Position numbers and translations under genes: made by a program. Of a stretch of 64,000 nucleotides of DNA, positions 25,045-34,562 are shown piece by piece. Origin of the DNA: CBDFKS01 sp965248905. Its GTDB lineage: Bacteria; Chloroflexota; Dehalococcoidia; Lucifugimonadales; JAGWBF01. Each line of letters opens with the position of its first letter. Position 1 is the first letter of the stretch. The stretch lies in NCBI GenBank assembly GCA_965248905.1, contig CBDFKS010000005.1, positions 237,920 to 301,919 of the forward strand. The letters run 5' to 3'. Below the pieces are notes generated by a model. That model searched no databases. It was not told the origin of the DNA and was given only the letters and a program-made list of their open reading frames with translations.

Positions 25045-25590
25045 ATGTTCAAACTCGGAGTCCTGACCGTCAGTACCTCCGGCTTCCACGGCCAGCGAGA
25101 AGATACTAGTGGCAAGGCCATTCAAGAGGTCTTATCACCACCTGAGTATGAGTGCGTCAAGTACGAGGTGGTCTCCGACGATCGGGAGGCGATAGCCGAT
25201 CGGCTGGTCAGGTGGGCCGACGAGGATGGAGTGGACCTGATAGTCTCTACCGGAGGCACCGGAGTAGCGCCCAGGGATGTAACTCCCGAAGCTTGCCTTT
25301 CGGTGATAGACAGAGAGGTGCCGGGACTGGCGGAAGCCATGAGGTCTCGCACCTTGGAGAAGACGCCCATGGCCATGGTTAGCCGTTCCGTGGCCGGCAT
25401 ACGTGGAAACACCCTTATTGTGACCTTGCCCGGCAGTCCCAAAGGCGTGCGAGAGTGCTTGGAAGTAATACAGCCTGTGCTGCCCCACGCACTGGAGTTG
25501 CTAAGGGGCGAAGCCAAAGGCCACCCAACCGACTCCCCCAGTCCGAAACATACAGCTGCGAAAGACAGCCACAATCTCGCTTCTAGTTAA
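25045..25590 (+). CDS. MoaB/MogA-family molybdopterin-binding protein
   Basis: A ~181-residue protein with LGVLTVSTSG, the molybdopterin-binding STGGTGVAPRDVTPEA and the LPGSPKGVRECL loop. This is the MoaB/MogA adenylyltransferase fold that activates molybdopterin with ATP before metal insertion. I start at the ATG at 25045 rather than the TTG at 25039. MogA usually carries this activity and MoaB is of uncertain function; length and sequence do not decide between them. The last ~25 residues are a low-complexity tail. Confidence 0.85.
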   Translation: MFKLGVLTVSTSGFHGQREDTSGKAIQEVLSPPEYECVKYEVVSDDREAIADRLVRWADEDGVDLIVSTGGTGVAPRDVTPEACLSVIDREVPGLAEAMRSRTLEKTPMAMVSRSVAGIRGNTLIVTLPGSPKGVRECLEVIQPVLPHALELLRGEAKGHPTDSPSPKHTAAKDSHNLASS

Positions 25591-25624
25591 AGAACCCGAT
25601 CTCAACCCCTTCTTGTAGTGGCCA

Positions 25625-26374
25625 ATGAACATCCATATTCTTACCCTGTTCCCCACCATGTTCCAGGGGCCCTTTCAACAGAGCGTCGTCAAACGGGCTG
25701 TGGAAAAGGAGGTGGTCCGGATATTGATAGAGGATATCCGAGACCACACCCACGATGCTCACCATACCGCAGACGATTACCAGTACGGCGGGGGGCCGGG
25801 TATGGTAATGAAGCCCGAGCCCGTATTCGAGGTTACAAAGAGCGTTCTTTCTCAATACCCCGAAGAGGTGCGGGACCAACTGCCCATAGTTCTCCTATCG
25901 CCCCAGGGCCGCATGTTCCATCAAAGTGTTGCCGCGGAGCTTTCCCATAAGCCTGGCATGGTGTTAATTTGCGGCCATTATGAAGGAGTGGACGAGCGTA
26001 TTCGGGAGAACCTGGCCACCGATGAGATCAGCATAGGAGATTTCGTTCTCACGGGCGGAGAGCTGGCCGCCATGGTGATGGTAGATGCCGTGGTGCGCCT
26101 GATACCCGGAGTGGTGGGGTCGGCGGATAGCGTGGAAGGGGATTCAATAACCACCGGGCTGTTACAGCATCCGGTGTACACGAGACCTCCAATATACAGT
26201 GATCTCGAGGTGCCCCCGATTTTGCTATCGGGCAACCACGCCGAGATCGCCCGGTGGCGCCGCCAGCAATCCCTACTGAGAACCCTGAAGCGGCGCCCTG
26301 ATCTGCTGGAGGTAGCTGAGCTCAGCTCGGATGACCTGGAATTCCTGCGTGCACACGGCTACAGAAGAAGTTGA
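25625..26374 (+). CDS. trmD: tRNA (guanine-N1)-methyltransferase
   Basis: A 249-residue SPOUT-class TrmD that methylates G37 of tRNAs reading CNN codons and thereby prevents +1 frameshifting. The trefoil-knot AdoMet site is visible as ICGHYEGVDERI and IGDFVLTGGELAAMVM, and the Asp of GGGPGMVMKPEP lies in the N-terminal half. Length is normal. It is followed by rplS, the usual trmD-rplS order; rpsP and rimM are absent upstream. Confidence 0.96.
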   Translation: MNIHILTLFPTMFQGPFQQSVVKRAVEKEVVRILIEDIRDHTHDAHHTADDYQYGGGPGMVMKPEPVFEVTKSVLSQYPEEVRDQLPIVLLSPQGRMFHQSVAAELSHKPGMVLICGHYEGVDERIRENLATDEISIGDFVLTGGELAAMVMVDAVVRLIPGVVGSADSVEGDSITTGLLQHPVYTRPPIYSDLEVPPILLSGNHAEIARWRRQQSLLRTLKRRPDLLEVAELSSDDLEFLRAHGYRRS

Positions 26375-26463
26375 GACGATGCGGGTCTACGCGCCCTTGC
26401 TTAAGGGACTGTCTGGGTATAGAATGTGGTCTGTTATAAAGTGAAGCAGGAAAGAGATTAGAT

Positions 26464-26835
26464 ATGGAAGCCCATTCTTTGATACCGGTACAAGATAACC
26501 CCAAGGTCCCGGAGTTCGGTCCTGGGGACACCGTGAAGGTCAACTTTCGAGTGAGGGAAGGTGAGCGAGAGCGGATACAGGGCTTTCAGGGTGTGGTGAT
26601 AAAGAAACGCAAAGGTGGGCCGGGCGCCAACTTCACGGTAAGGCGAGTCACCTACGGCATTGGCATTGAACGAACATTTCCGATTTATTCACCGTTGCTG
26701 GACTCCGTAGAGGTCATACGTCGGGGTGTGGTTCGCCGGGCCAGGCTCTATTACCTCAGAGGTCTTTCCGGCAGGGCTGCAAGGATCAAGGAGAGGCGTG
26801 AGCCCAGAGGAAAAACCAAGGGTGCCTCAAAGTAA
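26464..26835 (+). CDS. rplS: 50S ribosomal protein L19
   Basis: A 123-residue L19 with PEFGPGDTVKVNFRV, the SH3-like RIQGFQGVVIKKR and the basic YGIGIERTFPIYSP...RARLYYLR core. It sits at the 30S-50S interface of the ribosome. The start has AGGAAAGAG in front. It forms the trmD-rplS unit. Confidence 0.96.
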   Translation: MEAHSLIPVQDNPKVPEFGPGDTVKVNFRVREGERERIQGFQGVVIKKRKGGPGANFTVRRVTYGIGIERTFPIYSPLLDSVEVIRRGVVRRARLYYLRGLSGRAARIKERREPRGKTKGASK

Positions 26836-26974
26836 GACCGTGTCTCTCGTTTAGATAGGGTCCAAGTCTCGATGAGCATCTTATCTCAAGCAAACTGGTC
26901 TTTTAAGTTAACGGATTACCAGCAGTGGCCCGTGATACCCTTGGCTCAGTCGGCCTTAAAATTGATGCGTCGTT

Positions 26975-27058
26975 TCACCCCCACTCTAACTCTCCCCCGT
27001 CAAGGGGGAGAGAACAAGTCCCTTCCCCCTCGATGGGGGAAGGCTAGGATGGGGGTGA
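26975..27058. repeat. C/G-rich double-hairpin interspersed repeat, copy 2
   Basis: TCTCCCCC/GGGGGAGA (26991-26998, 27004-27011) and CCTTCCCCC/GGGGGAAGG (27021-27029, 27035-27043) lie inside outer arms TCACCCCCA (26975-26983) and TGGGGGTGA (27050-27058). This has the same architecture as the copy at 9391. It is in the 397-bp gap 26836-27232, which otherwise holds nothing I can support. Confidence 0.75.
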
Positions 27059-27232
27059 TGGACACCTATCAAATCTTGGTTGACTAGGTGCCAGATTACC
27101 CGAACTCCACAGGTAGATCACCATCAGGCGGCACCTTCTCCAGAGGTCACGTTACGTCACCGAAGGCCGACAAATCACTACCCATATCGTATCATTCTCG
27201 TTGGTAACCAAAGCTGGTAAGTTGGCCCTCAC

Positions 27233-29665
27233 ATGAAATATGTTGAGGTGGCGGTAGACGCCCCCATAGGATACGACAGGACTCTCTCCTACGGTGTACC
27301 ACCTCATATGGAGCTTGAGCCCGGCCAGTTAGTCTGGGTTCCCTTGGGCACCAGGCCTGTGCAGGGAATTGTCTTTGAGACCACGTGTCAGCCTCAGGTA
27401 GACGTAATCAAAGACGTTGCTGCTCCCATAGAACCATCCCCTCTTCTACCCCCCTTGTCCCTGGAATTAGCCCATTGGATGAGCGAATATTACATGTCTC
27501 CCCTTTTTGATGCGGGGGCCCTTATGCTTCCTCCGGGTTTTAAGAGCCGTTTGGTACCCTACTTACTCTTTGGTAATCGGAACAGGCAAGCTGAGCCTGA
27601 GCTAAACCCCGCCGAGCTGGAGGCTCTTGACTATGTTACCAGTCGGCGCAGAATGAATGAGAAACAGCTCCTCAGAGCCGTTGGTAAAAGCCGGGAAAGG
27701 GAGATCAGAAGGCTTCTGAGAAAATATATACTGACGCGCCAATGGGAGCTCTCCAGGCCTAAAGTCTCATATAGGTATGATTGCTTTATTAGGCCCGCCA
27801 CTGCGGTCTCTCCAAGAGATGCTCTGTCAAACAACGTATCTCCAAAGCAGAAGGCACTGTACACGGAGCTGACAGCTTCCCGCGAGCCCGTGGCCCTTTC
27901 CGTAGCGAATAAGCAACACGGTGCCTCTTCAGTAAAGGGCTTGTTGGCGAAAGGACTGGTAGCTCTGGACTGGGTGAGATTGGAAAGAGAGCCGGCGCTG
28001 CTACGCAAGTCCCAGCTGAGTCCCGAGACGGTGCTAAGACTCACCTCTGAACAGGAGCGGGCCATGGCTCAGATTGTTTCCGCGCTGGAGGGTAGCTCGA
28101 ACGCGGCAGGCCCCTTTCTGCTCCATGGCGTTACAGGCAGCGGCAAGACCGAGGTCTACCTTCGAGCGCTGGCCCATTGTGTGAGGATGGGTAGGAAAGG
28201 TATCTTCCTCGTGCCGGAGATAGCCTTAACTCCCCAGACTGTACATCGCCTGAACTCCAGGTTTCCTGGCAGAGTTGCCGTGTTGCACAGCGGCCTTTCC
28301 CTCGGCGAGCAGTTCGAGCAGTGGTGGAGGATCAGCGACGGAGAGTACGACATAGTTGTCGGGCCCCGAAGCGCTCTATTTGCACCGGTTCCCGATCTGG
28401 GTCTGATCGTGATAGATGAAGAGCACGAATGGACCTACAAGCAACAAGATGCCTCGCCTCGTTACCATACCAGGGAGGTGGCCCTCAAACTGACCCAGCT
28501 TGCGGGGGCCGTTTTGGTTATGGGCAGTGCCACCCCCGATGTGGAGACTTACTACAGAGCTAAACGTGGAGACCACGTACTCCAGACCCTTTCACGAAGG
28601 ATCACCCCTGCCCCGAGAAGCCGCGATGACGGAGCTAACTTGGCTTCTGTCCAAGTAAGCGATATGAGAAAAGAGCTGAAGGAGGGCAACCGGAGCATCT
28701 TTAGCCGGGCTCTGGACACCGCTCTCCGTCAATGCATCGACAGTGGAGAGCAGGCGATCCTGTTTATCAATCGTCGTGGCGCCGCCACGGTGGTACAGTG
28801 CAGGGATTGTGGGCACACGCTGAGCTGCCGTAGCTGTGCGGTCACTCTAACGTACCATACAACGGGTTCGCGACTGGTCTGCCATCAATGCAACCGGCGT
28901 TCTTCGCTCCCTAAAGGCTGTCCGGAATGCCGCAGTCCAAGGATAAGATATTTGGGTCTGGGTACACAGCGGGTAATGGAAGAGCTTAAGAAGGCAATGC
29001 CCAATATTACGGCTCTAAGATGGGATAGAGATACTGCGCGCCCACCTCTGGCCCATGAGCAGATTATGGAGCGGTTCGTCCAAGGGGACGCACAGGTACT
29101 GGTGGGGACTCAAATGGTGGCAAAGGGATTGCATCTGCCGGGGGTCAGTTTGGTGGGGGTCTTGCTAGCGGACATTGGAATGAATCTGCCCGATTTCCGC
29201 GCTGGAGAACGGGTCTTCCAGCTCCTTTGCCAGGTGGCGGGGCGGGCAGGTAGAGGAGTGACGCCAGGACGAGTAATTGTACAGACCTATAGCCCGGACC
29301 ACTATGCGGTCAAGGCTGCAGCCAGGCAAGACTATGGACTCCTCTACGATAAGGAGATAGCGTTTCGGCGGCAGCACGGAAATCCGCCCTTTAATCAGCT
29401 CGTTCACATGAGCTACCTTCACACTAATGAGGCAGCCTGCCAGCGTGAAGCTCAGCGAATGGGCAAAACGCTGCGCCAGACAGCTTACGGTGCAGGTATA
29501 ACTGACGTTGATGTGGTAGGCCCGGCTCCCGGCTTTCCAGAGAAAGTCCGTGGTCGATACAGATGGCACCTGATCCTACGAGGTCGGAACCTTCAGGAGT
29601 TTCTGGAAAACACCGTAACTCCGCAAGGCTGGGTGATAGACGTAGACCCGGTCACTGTACTCTAG
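27233..29665 (+). CDS. priA: Primosomal protein N' (replication restart helicase)
   Basis: An 810-residue PriA, the 3'-5' helicase that reloads replication at stalled forks. The N-terminal 3'-DNA-binding domain begins YVEVAVDAPIGYDRTLSY. Walker A is GVTGSGKTEVY near residue 305 and the DEAH-type box is VIDEEHEWTYKQ. Eight zinc-binding cysteines are visible in CRDCGHTLSCRSC and CHQCNRR...CPECRS (residues ~520-565). Motif VI-like QVAGRAGRG follows. Length is usual to slightly long. It is the first of priA-def-cca-secDF, although def has its own promoter. Confidence 0.96.
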   Translation: MKYVEVAVDAPIGYDRTLSYGVPPHMELEPGQLVWVPLGTRPVQGIVFETTCQPQVDVIKDVAAPIEPSPLLPPLSLELAHWMSEYYMSPLFDAGALMLPPGFKSRLVPYLLFGNRNRQAEPELNPAELEALDYVTSRRRMNEKQLLRAVGKSREREIRRLLRKYILTRQWELSRPKVSYRYDCFIRPATAVSPRDALSNNVSPKQKALYTELTASREPVALSVANKQHGASSVKGLLAKGLVALDWVRLEREPALLRKSQLSPETVLRLTSEQERAMAQIVSALEGSSNAAGPFLLHGVTGSGKTEVYLRALAHCVRMGRKGIFLVPEIALTPQTVHRLNSRFPGRVAVLHSGLSLGEQFEQWWRISDGEYDIVVGPRSALFAPVPDLGLIVIDEEHEWTYKQQDASPRYHTREVALKLTQLAGAVLVMGSATPDVETYYRAKRGDHVLQTLSRRITPAPRSRDDGANLASVQVSDMRKELKEGNRSIFSRALDTALRQCIDSGEQAILFINRRGAATVVQCRDCGHTLSCRSCAVTLTYHTTGSRLVCHQCNRRSSLPKGCPECRSPRIRYLGLGTQRVMEELKKAMPNITALRWDRDTARPPLAHEQIMERFVQGDAQVLVGTQMVAKGLHLPGVSLVGVLLADIGMNLPDFRAGERVFQLLCQVAGRAGRGVTPGRVIVQTYSPDHYAVKAAARQDYGLLYDKEIAFRRQHGNPPFNQLVHMSYLHTNEAACQREAQRMGKTLRQTAYGAGITDVDVVGPAPGFPEKVRGRYRWHLILRGRNLQEFLENTVTPQGWVIDVDPVTVL

Positions 29666-29670
29666 TTGCC

Positions 29671-29700
29671 TTTACATCCGTGGGGTACCTTGGCTATAAT
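29671..29700 (+). promoter_or_regulatory. Promoter for the def operon
   Basis: TTTACA (29671-29676), 18 bases and TATAAT (29695-29700), about 60 bases before the def start. Confidence 0.65.
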
Positions 29701-29762
29701 CGAAACGTGTAACCAGTACCACCCGTGGGCACTAGCACGACCGAATCGAGAGGTAACGAAAA

Positions 29763-30296
29763 GTGTCTGTGCGGCAGATGCATATCGTCCCTGATCCCGT
29801 ACTCAGGCAGAAGGCCAAACGAGTGAGCGCTATAAGTAGCTCACTTCAAAGGCTTATAGACGATATGATAGAGACTATGCAGAACGCGCACGGCGTGGGC
29901 CTGGCAGCCAATCAGGTTGGTGTCCTCCAGAGAGTGATAGTCATTCAAATGCCTGACGACGAAGAGCCACGCGTATTTATCAACCCAGAGATAGTACGTA
30001 GCGAGGGTGAGGGTGAGAGGGAGATCGAGGAAGGCTGTCTTAGCATACCGGGATACCGTGGCTTGGTGAAACGCTCAGTTACCGTGCGCGCCAAGGGCCT
30101 GGACCGCAAAGGGAAGAGTATAAAGGTAAACGCGGATGAACTCTTGGCCCAAGCCCTCGAGCATGAGATCGACCACCTCAACGGCACTCTCTATATCGAC
30201 CGCCTCGTGTCGAAGGACGCCCTCTGGAAGGAAGAGCCTGAAGAAGTAGAGGAACAGAAAGAAGAGACTCCGGTTCAGGCTGGATACACGGGATAA
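29763..30296 (+). CDS. def: Peptide deformylase
   Basis: A 177-residue Fe/Zn deformylase that removes the N-formyl group of nascent proteins. All three motifs are present: GVGLAANQVG (motif 1), EGCLSIPG with the metal Cys (motif 2) and HEIDHLNG (motif 3). The GTG at 29763 follows GAGAGG. The C-terminus has an extra ~20-residue acidic tail, EEPEEVEEQKEE. Upstream of cca and secDF. Confidence 0.96.
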   Translation: MSVRQMHIVPDPVLRQKAKRVSAISSSLQRLIDDMIETMQNAHGVGLAANQVGVLQRVIVIQMPDDEEPRVFINPEIVRSEGEGEREIEEGCLSIPGYRGLVKRSVTVRAKGLDRKGKSIKVNADELLAQALEHEIDHLNGTLYIDRLVSKDALWKEEPEEVEEQKEETPVQAGYTG

Positions 30297-30323
30297 TGTT
30301 AAAGAGTTGCTGTAAGCCTATTA

Positions 30324-31871
30324 TTGCGTGCAGCAACCCATCTCACTCTTTCATTCGAGATTACCACTATTCTTAGCGAGCTTAGAGGATTTTTTCTTAA
30401 CCGTTCTGTGCAGGCTTTCCTGGTAGGCGGTTACATCCGGGACTCATTGCTAGATATTGAGACCAGGGATGTGGATGTCGTCGTCATGGGGGACCCCGTC
30501 CCATTGGCTGGCGAGCTGGCCCGGACCTTCAACGGTAGCTTTGTCCTCCTAAACCAGTCCCACCAAAGTTTCTCGTCAGGGAAGTATGCCCGAAGGGTTG
30601 CCCGGGTAGTTATCGTCTTTAATGCCGGCCTCAAATGGGTGGTAGACGTAGCCGGATTGGAGACCACTATCGATGACGACCTTGGCCAGAGAGATTTCAC
30701 TATAGATGCCATGGCCCTGGCCGTGAATGATTGGCTGGTTCCGAACTGGAAAGAACGTATCCTTGACCCTTTTGGAGGGAGGAAGGACTTAGCCGAAAAG
30801 CGAGTGCGTGCGGTTAGTCCCTTAGTGTTCGATGATGATCCTGTTCGGCTCCTACGCGGTGTACGGTTGGCGGCCAAGCTCGATTTCGATATAGAATCTT
30901 GTACGGCACAGACCATTGCGGACAAGGCTCAGTTGCTATCTTCGACTGCGGCTGAACGTATCAGAGATGAGTTACTGGCAATTATCTCGCTAGATGGCGC
31001 CAAACGTCACCTCGAAAAGCTAGACGAGTTGGGTCTGCTCTGCGGTATAATCCCTGAGTTTGGCATTACAAAGGGAGTCGAGCAGCCCAGGGAACATTAC
31101 TGGGATGTGTACGGACATTCCCTGAATGCCGTGGAGGGTGTGGAGAGGGTTACATCGGGAGTTAAGGAAGACCTGGTTTGCCCTGCAGTGCTCTGGGACG
31201 CTGAAATGGAGAAGCGTTTCTCCGAGGATGTAAGCGATGGCCACACACGTCGCACCCTTCTCAAACTCGGGGCTTTGCTCCACGATATAGCCAAGCCGCA
31301 GACCAAGAAAATAGATGCCAATGGAAGGACTCGTTTCCTGGGTCACCATACCATGGGAGCCTCTATGTCAGAAGAGATATTACATGGCTTGCGCCTCAGC
31401 AACCGGGGTATAAAAATGGTTGGTGGAATGGTGGAGAGCCATCTACGCCCGACTCAGATGAGCCAGGCCGGAGAGATGCCAACACCCAGGGCAGTGTACC
31501 GCTATTTCAGAGACTTAGGGGACGTGGCCATAGATACCCTGTATCTCAGCCTGGCAGACCACTTGGCCGCCAGAGGACCGGAGTTGGATATGGATGGGTG
31601 GAGGCGTCACGTCCAGATTATCGCCCATATACTAGAGGTAGGCACACAGGAGCAGGGCCCGGTGAAAATGACCAGAGTAATCACCGGGCATGACCTGGTT
31701 AATGAACTGAGCCTGACTCCTGGGCCGGTCATAGGGGTCTTGCTTGAGGGATTACAGGAAGCGCAAGCTGCAGGTGAAGTGCACTCTCGTGACAGCGCGC
31801 TGGAATGGGCCCGCTGCAAGCTACCAAATCTCGAGCTTGCAGCCATACGCAGCGATAGGCCGGAGGGTTAG
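30324..31871 (+). CDS. CCA tRNA nucleotidyltransferase/poly(A) polymerase with HD domain
   Basis: A 515-residue class II nucleotidyltransferase. The head motif is FLVGGYIRDSLLDIETRDVDVV (GGxxR and the catalytic DxD). The neck has RDFTIDAMAL and DDPVRLLRGVRLAAKLDF. An HD domain follows, LGALLHDIAKPQT near residue 315. This combination is found in CCA-adding or A-adding enzymes that complete the tRNA 3' end, with a phosphatase-like HD part. Both tRNAs seen here encode CCA, so repair rather than de novo addition may dominate. The TTG start at 30324 is weakly supported; the conserved region begins near residue 25. Confidence 0.9.
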   Translation: MRAATHLTLSFEITTILSELRGFFLNRSVQAFLVGGYIRDSLLDIETRDVDVVVMGDPVPLAGELARTFNGSFVLLNQSHQSFSSGKYARRVARVVIVFNAGLKWVVDVAGLETTIDDDLGQRDFTIDAMALAVNDWLVPNWKERILDPFGGRKDLAEKRVRAVSPLVFDDDPVRLLRGVRLAAKLDFDIESCTAQTIADKAQLLSSTAAERIRDELLAIISLDGAKRHLEKLDELGLLCGIIPEFGITKGVEQPREHYWDVYGHSLNAVEGVERVTSGVKEDLVCPAVLWDAEMEKRFSEDVSDGHTRRTLLKLGALLHDIAKPQTKKIDANGRTRFLGHHTMGASMSEEILHGLRLSNRGIKMVGGMVESHLRPTQMSQAGEMPTPRAVYRYFRDLGDVAIDTLYLSLADHLAARGPELDMDGWRRHVQIIAHILEVGTQEQGPVKMTRVITGHDLVNELSLTPGPVIGVLLEGLQEAQAAGEVHSRDSALEWARCKLPNLELAAIRSDRPEG

Positions 31872-31877
31872 AACAGG

Positions 31878-34562
31878 TTGATACGCAGAAGAGGCTTCAG
31901 GATATTCGTCCTGATCTTTGTGATTGTGGCCCTATCTATCGCCGCATTGAGCTTTACAGAGGTCCACATCTCCATTGGAGGCGCAAATCTGGATACAACG
32001 GGCTCGGGCCCCCTTGGTCTTACGCTAGGGTTGGACCTACAGGGTGGCATAGACCTGGTTTACCAAGCGGACCTTCCAGACGAAGTTAGAGTTACGTTCC
32101 AGGATGTGGTGGAAGAGCAGGATCTGCGCTCCGTACTGGACGAACTTGGCCACTCTCAGGCTACCATTGCGAAGAAAGAGTACAGGATTCAAGGGCTTAC
32201 TACGGGGGACATTTCCCGGAAGAGTGGACAGGAGGATCAGCTAAGGAACAGGCTAGAGCAGTTGAATCCCATAGCGTCATTTGTGACTGGAGACGAAAGG
32301 CTGGATGTAACTTTCCGGACTGTGCCGACCGAGGAGGATATCCGCGTCACGCTGGATGCTCTGGGCCATACCCAGGCGTCTATTTCGAGTGGCGACCGGG
32401 GAAACTTCACCATTGGAGGGATTTCACTCACCGATGAGGTAAGAACGGAGATTAACCGGGCCCTCGCAGACCTTTTCCCTATAGATACTTTTAGCACTGA
32501 GAACGAAGAAATAGACGTCACTTTCCGGCGCATGCCCGAGCCCGTGGAAATCCGAATCTTGCTGGATCTGCTGGGGCATACCGAGGCGTTGATAATTCAA
32601 CAGGATAACGGATTGTTCAACATAGAAGAGCTCTCTTTGGCATCCAATGCGGAAGATGAGATCAGACAGGCCCTCGAAGAATTCTCTCTTCTTTCCGCTT
32701 TCGATACTGGTGATGATGTTCTGGATGTGAGATTTATCGACGCCGTTGTCGAAGCTGATTTACGCACTTCATTGGACAGTCTTGGTTACATAGAAGCGAC
32801 CATCGAGAGTTCTGGCCAGAATAGCTTCGCGATTCGTAATCTGTCCTTGGATGAACTATCTCTACAGGACGAGCTTAGACGAGCCGTAGGCATTTTAGCG
32901 CCGGTGTCGATTTTTGATGCGGACGTGATAGAACCCACACCAGACCAAATGGAAGGGGTAAAAAGCACTATTCAACGGCGAGTAAACGCACTTGGTACCA
33001 GCGAGCCCATCATTCAGAATCTAGGCAGCGATAGAATATGGGTGCAGCTGCCAGGAGCCGGAGGTACCAGCATCAGTGTAACTTTCTTCCCCTTGCCAGG
33101 CCCTGGAGATCTGGAGTTTGTACTAACTCGGATAGGGAGGTCCGGAGATGCCGTGGAGCCTACGAGCCTGGAAAGCTTCGCTATCCGCCCAGTAACACCC
33201 TTCGTCACGGGAGATGCTGATGCCATTCGTGAGGGGATCGAACAATTATTGGTGAGACCTTCAGCGTTTGAGGTGGCAGACAGTGAGATCTTAGTGACCT
33301 TCTCTCAAGCGCCAAACGTTCCGATCCTGAGCCGCTCCCTTACGAATCTGGGTTACGAGGACCTCACGGTCGAGCAAACTAACCCGACCAACTTTGTGAT
33401 CCGACTTGATGATGTGCTAACCACCGATGAACAGACCCAACTTCAAGATGATCTAGACGAGCAGGTGCATCCTCTAATCTCTTTCCAGGCCAGTGGTGGT
33501 ATCGAGGAGGCCAAGCGATTGATCGGAGATACGGCACAGCTGACCTTTAAGGAACGTCAGTGTCTGATCACCATCGAGGAGCTTTTGGCCCTCCCTAGCC
33601 TCTGTGAGCCCATCGAGTCAGGTGGCGGGGGAAGGTACGAAGACCAGGACATCGACCTTACAGGTGAGGACCTGGCGAGGGCCTTCCCCGCCCGTAACCC
33701 CACAACCAACCAACCTGAGGTCCACCTGGAGTTTAACGGCAGAGGCAGGGGTATCTTCAGTGATCTCACAAGGCGCCTGGTGGGAGACCAACTCAAAAGG
33801 ATGCCCATATTCCTGGATGAGAGGCAGCTCATGGCGCCGGTAGTCAGTGCCCATATTCCCGACGGAAACACACGAATCACCGGTCGGTTCACCCAGGAAG
33901 AGGTGCAAACTTTAGCCATACAGCTGGAGTCTGGTCGGCTGCCGGTGCCCTTGACCCCCATCAGGGAGGGTACCGTGGACGCCCTATTGGGTGCCGACTC
34001 TCTGCGCAAGAGCCTGATAGCCGGACTTGTGGGACTGGGGCTCGTGATCGCGTTCATGCTGCTCTACTACCGAATGGCCGGGGTAGTAGCAGCCGTGTCT
34101 CTTTTGATTTACGCTGTGATCTTGCTCGCCATCTTCAAGCTGATACCCGTGACCCTGACCTTATCGGGTATCGCGGGGCTTGTGCTCTCCATTGGTATGG
34201 CCGTGGACGCCAATATCTTGATCTTTGAACGTATGAAGGAGGAGATGAGGACGGGCCGCACCTTGACCTCTTCCATGGAAGTTGGATTCCGCCGTGCCTG
34301 GAACGCCATCCGGGATAGCAACGTCTCCACCATAATCACCTGTCTTATCCTGTGGTGGTTTGGTGACAGGACCGGCACCCCCATCGTGACCGGTCTCGCG
34401 CTGACTTTGTTGATAGGAGTAGTGGTGAGCATGTTCACCGCAATAACAGTGAGCCGTAATTTGCTACAGATTTTTGCATTCACTCCTCTTGGAAAGAGGC
34501 TGGAGCTTTTCACCCCCGAACCCCGTCGACAACCGGTTGCGGTAGCAGGGGGAGATAAGTAA
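31878..34562 (+). CDS. secD: SecD protein-export subunit with six-fold repeat expansion
   Basis: The C-terminal half is a normal SecD: conserved LGLDLQGGIDL (~50-60), TIQRRVNALGTSEPIIQ (~364-380), EEAKRLIGDTAQL (~543-556) and the membrane part with SIGMAVDANILIFERMKEE. It is ~894 residues against 400-620 usually. The excess is a ~70-72-residue module with V-T-F, L-R--L-D-L-G-H and L-T/S-F-D-T-G-D landmarks. Copies start at residues ~70, 142, 212 and 282 (four in a row, DNA ~32073-32927). Two more (~397-539, DNA ~33066-33494) are inserted between QLPGAGG and IEEAKRL. The module resembles the periplasmic segment of the adjacent SecF. SecD uses the proton gradient to assist SecYEG-driven export. 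Confidence 0.95.
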   Translation: MIRRRGFRIFVLIFVIVALSIAALSFTEVHISIGGANLDTTGSGPLGLTLGLDLQGGIDLVYQADLPDEVRVTFQDVVEEQDLRSVLDELGHSQATIAKKEYRIQGLTTGDISRKSGQEDQLRNRLEQLNPIASFVTGDERLDVTFRTVPTEEDIRVTLDALGHTQASISSGDRGNFTIGGISLTDEVRTEINRALADLFPIDTFSTENEEIDVTFRRMPEPVEIRILLDLLGHTEALIIQQDNGLFNIEELSLASNAEDEIRQALEEFSLLSAFDTGDDVLDVRFIDAVVEADLRTSLDSLGYIEATIESSGQNSFAIRNLSLDELSLQDELRRAVGILAPVSIFDADVIEPTPDQMEGVKSTIQRRVNALGTSEPIIQNLGSDRIWVQLPGAGGTSISVTFFPLPGPGDLEFVLTRIGRSGDAVEPTSLESFAIRPVTPFVTGDADAIREGIEQLLVRPSAFEVADSEILVTFSQAPNVPILSRSLTNLGYEDLTVEQTNPTNFVIRLDDVLTTDEQTQLQDDLDEQVHPLISFQASGGIEEAKRLIGDTAQLTFKERQCLITIEELLALPSLCEPIESGGGGRYEDQDIDLTGEDLARAFPARNPTTNQPEVHLEFNGRGRGIFSDLTRRLVGDQLKRMPIFLDERQLMAPVVSAHIPDGNTRITGRFTQEEVQTLAIQLESGRLPVPLTPIREGTVDALLGADSLRKSLIAGLVGLGLVIAFMLLYYRMAGVVAAVSLLIYAVILLAIFKLIPVTLTLSGIAGLVLSIGMAVDANILIFERMKEEMRTGRTLTSSMEVGFRRAWNAIRDSNVSTIITCLILWWFGDRTGTPIVTGLALTLLIGVVVSMFTAITVSRNLLQIFAFTPLGKRLELFTPEPRRQPVAVAGGDK

